Assembly: GCA_937958995.1 (NCBI GenBank)
Contig: CALGAP010000007.1
Location: 528,806-592,805 of the forward strand
Reading direction: 5' to 3'
Length of the DNA: 64,000 nt
Origin: an uncultured Chitinophagaceae bacterium
GTDB lineage: Bacteria; Bacteroidota; Bacteroidia; Chitinophagales; Chitinophagaceae
Part shown: positions 59,559 through 64,000 of the stretch, in pieces
Position numbering within the stretch: position 1 is the first letter of the stretch
Layout of the letters: each line of letters starts with the position of its first letter
Translations under genes and position numbers: made by a program
The notes under the pieces: model-generated
Database searches by the model: none
What the model saw: only the letters and a program-made list of their open reading frames with translations
Told to the model about the DNA's origin: nothing

Positions 59559-59855
59559 TTAATTCCGCGCTGCTGCCATAGCGGCAGATTCCTGTGCGGC
59601 GATATGTTTTTGCAACGCTTTGGTGACAGTACGCTTCAAATCTACCACCTTTTTATCGGCAGAATCGCATTCATCCAGCAGTGTGCCATTTACCTGCCTG
59701 ATGATATGGTTGCCGTATAGCATTTTCTCTAATTCACCATCCATGATGGTCACGTGGTATTCGAAACTATTGTTCAATTTCTTTTTTCTGACGAGAGAAT
59801 TATAATGTGTTCCTTCAAACTCAAATTCCACGGACAGAAATTCAAACTCGTTCAT
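59559..59855 (-). CDS. Small protein of unknown function
   Basis: A 98-residue cytoplasmic-type protein: MNEFEFLSVEFEFEGTHYNS followed by a basic strand, VTIMDGELEKMLYGNHII and an amphipathic, alanine-rich C-terminal helix. I do not recognise the family; the beginning resembles short proteins that form a small beta-sheet. It is transcribed away from the 517-base gap 59856-60372 and ends 11 bases from the convergent small gene. Confidence 0.6.
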   Translation of the reverse strand: MNEFEFLSVEFEFEGTHYNSLVRKKKLNNSFEYHVTIMDGELEKMLYGNHIIRQVNGTLLDECDSADKKVVDLKRTVTKALQKHIAAQESAAMAAARN

Positions 59856-59993
59856 ATTTCTTCTGGATTGTAAGATTAATCGTTAAATGTTTCACCGCTG
59901 TTGACCCTCCGGTCCACAAGCCATTGATCTTATTTGAGTGGGGAACGGGATTAGGGTAAACGTGCGCGCGAATAGTGCAATTCATATTCCACG

Positions 59994-60037
59994 CGCTGTG
60001 ACAAAAACACTGTTAAACATTGAGTGTCATCACAGCG
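59994..60037. repeat. Interrupted hairpin in the gene-free gap 59856-60372
   Basis: Outer arms CGCTGTGA (59994-60001) and TCACAGCG (60030-60037), inner arms ACACT (60007-60011) and AGTGT (60023-60027), with an 11-base loop. This is the only structure I see in the 517-base gap. The 76-codon frame at 60024-60254 is probably not a gene. Confidence 0.45.
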
Positions 60038-60372
60038 TTTGCATACCCGCCATCTTAACAACACGAAACACGGCTTGTTCAAAAATTTTTGTAAAAAGTT
60101 TTTAGGTAGTCAAATGGTGAATGAGGAAGGCTTGTTCATGGAAAGGGTTTCGCAAATCGAAGGTTGTTTGAAGAGAAATTATTCGATTCTAAAATCAAGT
60201 CATCATCATCTGTGTTTTCGCAAGCAGCGTTGCATGAATCATTTTTTGCATTAAGTCAAAAAAACTTTTCCTGGTACTGCTATACGGGAAGCCGTAAGTC
60301 TTTGTAACGCCATATTGCTAATCTTGCCACAACCCCGTTACGAAATTTTTAAAGTCTTATTACCCTCAAACC

Positions 60373-60963
60373 ATGAGGTATATTTTTTTACTTTCGGTTG
60401 CACTTAACCTTTATCTCGCCTATTTTATAGCCAAAAGATTTTACTATAGTCGTGTGCCGCCCATTTTGTGGAAATACGACGTTGCACTAATTGGCGACAG
60501 TCATGTTTACCGTGGAGACTGGAACAAACTCTTGCCATGCAGCTCGGCCAATTTCGGCAAGGGCAAAGATTCGCTGCAAGGAATGTACAACAGGATGGCA
60601 GGTGTCTTAAACTGCCAACCCAAGGTATGCGTAATTCATGGAGGCATCAATGACGTAATCAATAATATTCCTCCCGACACCACAATGAAATATTACCGTC
60701 TTATTATTGAGAGACTGAGAGAGGCTGGCATTAAGCCGATCATTATTCCTGTAATGAGACCTGCTTATCACAAGTACGATGACAAAATAGAAGCGCTAAA
60801 CAACAGGATAAATAGTCTTGCTTCGGAGCTTGGGGTAAGCGTGCGATATGTGGATATAACAAACGATGATTTGCAGCAGGATGAATTGCATTTGAATGGA
60901 GCGGGATACCAGAAGTGGGCGATGGAGTTGGAGGATGTGTTGGGGTGTAAACGACCAGCATGA
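60373..60963 (+). CDS. GDSL/SGNH-family lipase or esterase, membrane-anchored
   Basis: A 196-residue protein with an N-terminal hydrophobic anchor (MRYIFLLSVALNLYLAYFIA) and the SGNH blocks: ALIGDSHVYRG (block I, nucleophile Ser in GDS), SANFGKGKDSLQG (block II with Gly), VIHGGINDV (block III Asn) and ELHLNGAGYQKW (block V; the usual DxxH reads DELH). It hydrolyses an ester, possibly an acyl or acetyl group on an envelope lipid or glycan. Stand-alone gene, ending before the convergent tRNA genes. Confidence 0.85.
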   Translation: MRYIFLLSVALNLYLAYFIAKRFYYSRVPPILWKYDVALIGDSHVYRGDWNKLLPCSSANFGKGKDSLQGMYNRMAGVLNCQPKVCVIHGGINDVINNIPPDTTMKYYRLIIERLREAGIKPIIIPVMRPAYHKYDDKIEALNNRINSLASELGVSVRYVDITNDDLQQDELHLNGAGYQKWAMELEDVLGCKRPA

Positions 60964-60984
60964 AAAAAACATGGCCCTGATAAG

Positions 60985-61008
60985 TAAAAAAACCTCACAG
61001 TTGTGAGG
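60985..61008 (-). terminator. Terminator after tRNA-Leu
   Basis: On the minus strand CCTCACA (61008-61002), two-base loop, TGTGAGG (60999-60993), then TTTTTTT. Confidence 0.85.
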
Positions 61009-61015
61009 CTTCCGG

Positions 61016-61101
61016 TACCCGGGACGGGAGTTGAACCCGTACAGCCCTTGCGGGCCACAGGATTTTAAGTCCTGCGTGTCTACCAGTTCCACCACCCGGG
61101 T
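61016..61101 (-). tRNA. tRNA-Leu (anticodon TAA)
   Basis: An 86-base class II tRNA. Acceptor arms ACCCGGG/CCCGGGT, anticodon loop CTTAAAA within the stem CAGGA/TCCTG giving anticodon TAA, a long variable arm (GGCCCGCAAGGGCTG), and T arm GGGTTCAACTCCC. CCA not encoded. Confidence 0.95.
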
Positions 61102-61113
61102 TTGCTTTGAACC

Positions 61114-61143
61114 AAAAAAAAGGTGTGATTGCCATCACACCTT
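61114..61143 (-). terminator. Terminator between tRNA-Gly and tRNA-Leu
   Basis: On the minus strand AAGGTGTGAT (61143-61134), loop GGCA, ATCACACCTT (61129-61120), then a run of T. It would stop most transcription after tRNA-Gly, so tRNA-Leu depends on read-through or a promoter of its own that I do not see. Confidence 0.8.
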
Positions 61144-61148
61144 CGCAG

Positions 61149-61221
61149 AGCGGAAGACGAGGCTCGAACCCGCGACCTCAACCTTGGCAAGGTTGCGCTC
61201 TACCAACTGAGCTACTTCCGC
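61149..61221 (-). tRNA. tRNA-Gly (anticodon GCC)
   Basis: A 73-base tRNA. Acceptor arms GCGGAAG/CTTCCGC, D arm AGCTCAGTTGGTAGAGC, anticodon loop TTGCCAA in the stem CAACC/GGTTG, T arm GCGGGTTCGAGCC. CCA not encoded. Confidence 0.95.
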
Positions 61222-61318
61222 TTATTGACCCCTAAACCGGGGCGCTTATAAAGAACATTCAGAATCACTTTCTTAAGCCCGGCCGGCCCGCCGGCCATGA
61301 CCTCAAAAAATGGGATTG

Positions 61319-61347
61319 CAAAAATAGGAATTGTTTACTTCCTGCAA
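61319..61347 (-). promoter_or_regulatory. Candidate promoter for the tRNA-Gly/tRNA-Leu unit
   Basis: Minus strand TTG (61347-61345), 18-base spacer, TATTTTTG (61326-61319), a full TAnnTTTG match. The start would be about 90 bases before tRNA-Gly. It lies just after the stop of the small membrane protein gene. Confidence 0.5.
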
Positions 61348-61359
61348 AATTTTTATCTG

Positions 61360-61575
61360 CTATTTATACTGCGGAGTATATAAGGTGCTGCTCTGAATCT
61401 CTACAGCAGGTTTGCCCTTATAACGATGCTTGTACAAGCTGTAAGAACCGCCTACTACAAAAGCCAGCACGCAAAATACCTGCAGGTAAAACAAGAAAAC
61501 TGATGAGTTTACCCAATTCCTTGAGAAATCTCTGTCGCGAGGGTCTTTTTCCTGGAGTTCAATATGTTCGGACAT
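61360..61575 (-). CDS. Small single-span membrane protein
   Basis: A 71-residue protein with a charged N-terminus (MSEHIELQEKDPRDRDFSRN), one membrane helix (VFLFYLQVFCVLAFVVGGSYSLY) and a basic C-terminal tail. No recognised family. It starts 36 bases after the stop of the glycosyltransferase gene in the same direction and may be cotranscribed with it. Confidence 0.6.
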   Translation of the reverse strand: MSEHIELQEKDPRDRDFSRNWVNSSVFLFYLQVFCVLAFVVGGSYSLYKHRYKGKPAVEIQSSTLYTPQYK

Positions 61576-61611
61576 AAGCTGTAAAATTGCTGCAAAAATA
61601 ATCGTTCGGGG

Positions 61612-62670
61612 TTAATTATCCGAGTTTTGCGGACAAATTTCTGAGAACTTCTTCTTCCCCCGCACAAAATAGGCCCATACTACACTTTTGCGCAGCAAAC
61701 CCTCGGGTCTCCCCTTCTTCGCCACGGGGAAAAGGCTTTTTTTCCGCTCCACCAACAGCCATTTCAAAAAGCGGCAATGAGCCCGGAAAACGGCCACAAA
61801 ATATGTCCCTTCCCCCGCCAGCAGCGATTTAACTGCCGACACCGCATCCAGCACAAAGCGGTAAGAAATTTTCCATACCGCCTCCCATCTGCACATATTC
61901 TTGGCCATCATCACCAGGTTGTTCCGGAAATTGAGATACACCTTTCGCGCATTACCCTTGGGCAAGGTGCCGCCGCCAACATGGTATACCACGCTCTGCG
62001 GACAGGCATACACCTTGTAGCCCGCCAACTGCGCACGCCAGCAAAAATCAATCTCCTCCTGGTGTGCAAAAAAGTATTCGTCCAACCCGCCCAGCTCGCG
62101 GTACACATCCGCACGCACAAACATTGCCGCGCCACTGGCCCAGAAAATCGGCTCCGCGCGATCATACTGCCCCTCGTCTTTTTCACAATCGTCAAATATG
62201 CGCCCGCGCGCAAAGGGATAACCCAGGTAATCGAGCCAGCCTCCTGCCGCACCGGCATATTCAAAATAACCGCGTTTTTCATACTGCAGCAGCTTGGGCT
62301 GACAAATCGCGATTTGTTTGTCTTTTTCCATCAACGCTATCACCGGCTCTATCCACGATGGCGTCACCTCCACATCGGAGTTTAACAACACAAAATAGTC
62401 GGCCTGCAATTGCTTCAGCCCTTCATTGTAGCCTTTTGTATAACCGAAATTGGAAGCGTTTTGAATAATTTTTACCGAAGGAAAATTTTCACGCAGGTAT
62501 TGTACCGAATCATCAGTACTGGCATTGTCAATTACCACCACTTCTTTATTTGGCCATGTGCTTGCCAGCACCGAAGGAAGGAACTGTTGCAGGAAATGGC
62601 GGCCATTCCAGTTAAGAATCGCTATTGATACAAATGGTGTCGGCATACCTGCTTCAAAATATTTTGCCAA
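61612..62670 (-). CDS. Family 2 glycosyltransferase
   Basis: A 352-residue GT-A fold transferase: FVSIAILNWNGRHFLQQFLPSVLAS, VVVIDNASTDDSV, NFGYTKGYNEGL, LLNSDVEVTPSWIEPVI (DxD-like metal site), ASGAAMFVRADVYRELGGLDEYFFAHQEEIDFCWRAQLAGYKVY, then a basic C-terminal region. This resembles rhamnosyl- or dTDP-sugar-type transferases of cell-surface polysaccharide synthesis. No wall-polysaccharide cluster surrounds it. The start could be the internal Met at MPTPFVS instead of MAKYFEAG. Confidence 0.9.
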   Translation of the reverse strand: MAKYFEAGMPTPFVSIAILNWNGRHFLQQFLPSVLASTWPNKEVVVIDNASTDDSVQYLRENFPSVKIIQNASNFGYTKGYNEGLKQLQADYFVLLNSDVEVTPSWIEPVIALMEKDKQIAICQPKLLQYEKRGYFEYAGAAGGWLDYLGYPFARGRIFDDCEKDEGQYDRAEPIFWASGAAMFVRADVYRELGGLDEYFFAHQEEIDFCWRAQLAGYKVYACPQSVVYHVGGGTLPKGNARKVYLNFRNNLVMMAKNMCRWEAVWKISYRFVLDAVSAVKSLLAGEGTYFVAVFRAHCRFLKWLLVERKKSLFPVAKKGRPEGLLRKSVVWAYFVRGKKKFSEICPQNSDN

Positions 62671-62709
62671 ATAACGGATGCAAAGGAACGGTTTTTATAA
62701 ATTAGTTGA

Positions 62710-63885
62710 ATGATTCAGCCGCTTTTTAACTGGAGAACAGGATTAGCTATCATAGCCATTGCAATTGTGAGCGGCACCATTTTCTATTCACAATTCCTCG
62801 CCAACAAAATTGCGAGAGAAGAACGCGGAAAAGTAGCCGAACGTGTGGAAGCGCAAAAATTATTGCTCCAGGACACCACAGGCATCAGCGACCGGCTCAC
62901 CATCATGATATTGACGGAAAACAAAACTATTCCTATCATCGTCACTGATGAGCGCGACAGCATTGTCGATCATGCTAATCTCGACTCCGTGAAAGTAGCG
63001 GAAGATCCCGGCTACGTTCAGAAAAAATTAAAAGAGTTCAAATCGCAGAACGAACCCATTGAATGGGTCAATCCCTTCGATTCAACGGAAAGGAACCTTT
63101 ATTATTATGGTCATACCAGCCTGCTGAACCAGGTGCGTTATTATCCGCTGGTACAGTTGTTCATCGTCACGTTGTTTATCATCATCACCATCATCGCATT
63201 GACCACGGGTCATAAATCAACCCAAAACCAGTTATGGGCAGGTATGGCAAAAGAAACGGCGCACCAGTTGGGCACCCCGCTCACCTCTTTGCAGGGATGG
63301 GTGGAAATGTTGCGCGAAGTGCCGGGCAATGAAAAGATCGTACAAGAAATGGAAAAAGATGTGGCGCGTTTGAAACTGGTATCGGACCGTTTTGGTAAAA
63401 TCGGCAGCACGCCGCACCTTGAGGAAACAGAATTGATCGGCCAGATTACTTCAGTGGTAGAATACATCCGCAAAAGAGCCCCGGGCAAAGTGCAGTTCAC
63501 CGTGAATACGCATGGCGAAGAAGCCATTATGGTGCCACTCTCCGCACCTCTTTTTGATTGGGTCATCGAAAACCTGCTTAAAAACGCCCTCGATGCCATG
63601 GAGGGCAAGGGACAAATAACCGTCGATATCCAGGATACTCCCCGCTCCGTTACCATAGACGTTACCGATTCAGGCAAAGGCATCAGTATGCAGAATATCA
63701 GGAGGATATTCAAACCCGGTTTTACGACCAAAAAGCGCGGTTGGGGACTGGGACTAAGTCTATCGCGCCGTATTATAGAAAATTATCACAAGGGACAGAT
63801 CTTCGTGAAGCATTCCGAGCCCGGCAAAGGCACTACTTTCAGGGTGGTATTGAAAAAGGAGGAAAAAAGCGCTGTTGGAAAATGA
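62710..63885 (+). CDS. Sensor histidine kinase, two membrane spans
   Basis: A 391-residue kinase. Membrane spans at about 10-30 and 148-166 flank a small extracytoplasmic domain. The kinase core starts with MAKETAHQLGTPLTSLQGW (phosphoacceptor His185; the usual HEIKNPL is replaced by HQLGTPL), then N box WVIENLLKNALDAM, G1 VTDSGKGIS and G2 KRGWGLGLSLSRRI. HQLGTPL is a variant seen in several Bacteroidota kinases. No response regulator gene is adjacent. It ends 59 bases before a tRNA gene. Confidence 0.9.
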   Translation: MIQPLFNWRTGLAIIAIAIVSGTIFYSQFLANKIAREERGKVAERVEAQKLLLQDTTGISDRLTIMILTENKTIPIIVTDERDSIVDHANLDSVKVAEDPGYVQKKLKEFKSQNEPIEWVNPFDSTERNLYYYGHTSLLNQVRYYPLVQLFIVTLFIIITIIALTTGHKSTQNQLWAGMAKETAHQLGTPLTSLQGWVEMLREVPGNEKIVQEMEKDVARLKLVSDRFGKIGSTPHLEETELIGQITSVVEYIRKRAPGKVQFTVNTHGEEAIMVPLSAPLFDWVIENLLKNALDAMEGKGQITVDIQDTPRSVTIDVTDSGKGISMQNIRRIFKPGFTTKKRGWGLGLSLSRRIIENYHKGQIFVKHSEPGKGTTFRVVLKKEEKSAVGK

Positions 63886-63888
63886 TAT

Positions 63889-63917
63889 TTGTTTCTCGCC
63901 CAAAACCTATAAATTTG
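63889..63917 (+). promoter_or_regulatory. tRNA-Leu promoter
   Basis: TTG at 63889-63891, 18-base spacer, TAAATTTG at 63910-63917 (exact). Transcription would begin about 20 bases before the tRNA at 63945. Confidence 0.65.
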
Positions 63918-63944
63918 CGTCCCGGTTTTGAAATGAGTCTATCA

Positions 63945-64000
63945 GCCCAGGTGTTGAAATTGGTAGACAAGCCACTTTGAGGTGGTGGTGCCCGAAAGGG
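63945..64000 (+). tRNA. tRNA-Leu (anticodon GAG), 3' part outside the window
   Basis: The first 56 bases of a class II tRNA. 5' acceptor strand GCCCAGG, D arm GTTGAAATTGGTAGACAAG, anticodon loop TTGAGGT in the stem CCACT/GGTGG giving GAG, and the start of a long variable arm (TGCCCGAAAGGG). The rest is cut by the window end. Confidence 0.9.

Noticed and set aside
60024..60254. 76-codon frame in the gap before the GDSL gene
   Set aside because: Basic, Cys/His-rich sequence with no family resemblance, starting inside a hairpin; probably chance.
1..64000. CRISPR array, prophage, integrase or insertion sequence
   Set aside because: No regularly spaced repeats and no transposase, integrase or phage structural genes among the readable frames.

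Overview
The window looks like a chromosome segment of a member of the Bacteroidota, most likely a Chitinophagaceae-type soil or freshwater bacterium. The evidence is a SusC/SusD pair, promoters of the Bacteroidota type (TTG, 18-21 bases, TAnnTTTG) in front of tRNA, tmRNA and ribosomal protein genes, many short lipoprotein signals, an alanine/lysine-rich histone H1-like mini-protein, and a tmRNA tag ending in FAMAA. I saw no insertion sequence, integrase, prophage or CRISPR array.

Positions 1-27,700 form one large carbohydrate-utilisation locus. On the minus strand lie susC-susD, a NagB-type deaminase with an enolase-superfamily enzyme, a four-gene unit (sialate O-acetylesterase family, GH42-like hydrolase, two secreted beta-propellers), and a seven-gene unit (GH109-type exported enzyme, lipoprotein amidohydrolase, divergent NagB-like protein, PfkB sugar kinase, small barrel protein, sugar MFS transporter, lipoprotein cut by the window edge). 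Almost every junction in the last two units is a stop/start overlap. On the plus strand are a discoidin-domain/(alpha/alpha)-toroid protein, a 1010-residue propeller-HEAT-cytochrome c protein, a Tat-exported Gfo/Idh/MocA oxidoreductase and a five-Asp-box sialidase-like protein. Five of the locus's intergenic gaps carry the same 14-base near-palindrome (consensus CGGNAACGTTCTCG, central CG as in LacI-family operators). This suggests one regulator, not encoded in the window, controls the whole set. The working model is SusCD uptake of an acetylated, amino-sugar-containing glycan, hydrolysis and oxidation in the envelope, and deamination/phosphorylation in the cytoplasm. The substrate is unknown.

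Positions 27,700-43,500 are mixed accessory and housekeeping genes: ABC exporter, HipA-like kinase with DUF3037 partner, S41 peptidase, dodecin, a structured intergenic region with two strong terminators, Crp-type regulator, second-type peptide deformylase, two tandem duplicated lipoproteins, several secreted proteins of unknown function, a YCII/ECF42-type sigma pair, and two decaying SRPBCC genes (one with a single in-frame TGA, one with an internal deletion).

Positions 43,500-64,000 are mostly core genes: tmRNA, rseP, dxr, a GH3-type adenylating enzyme, rplU-rpmA, a PolX/PHP protein whose polymerase site is degenerate, a 1259-residue sensor kinase coupled to mazG, a DUF3667 protein, small stress-type proteins, a GDSL hydrolase, tRNA-Gly and tRNA-Leu, a family 2 glycosyltransferase, a second sensor kinase and the start of another tRNA-Leu.
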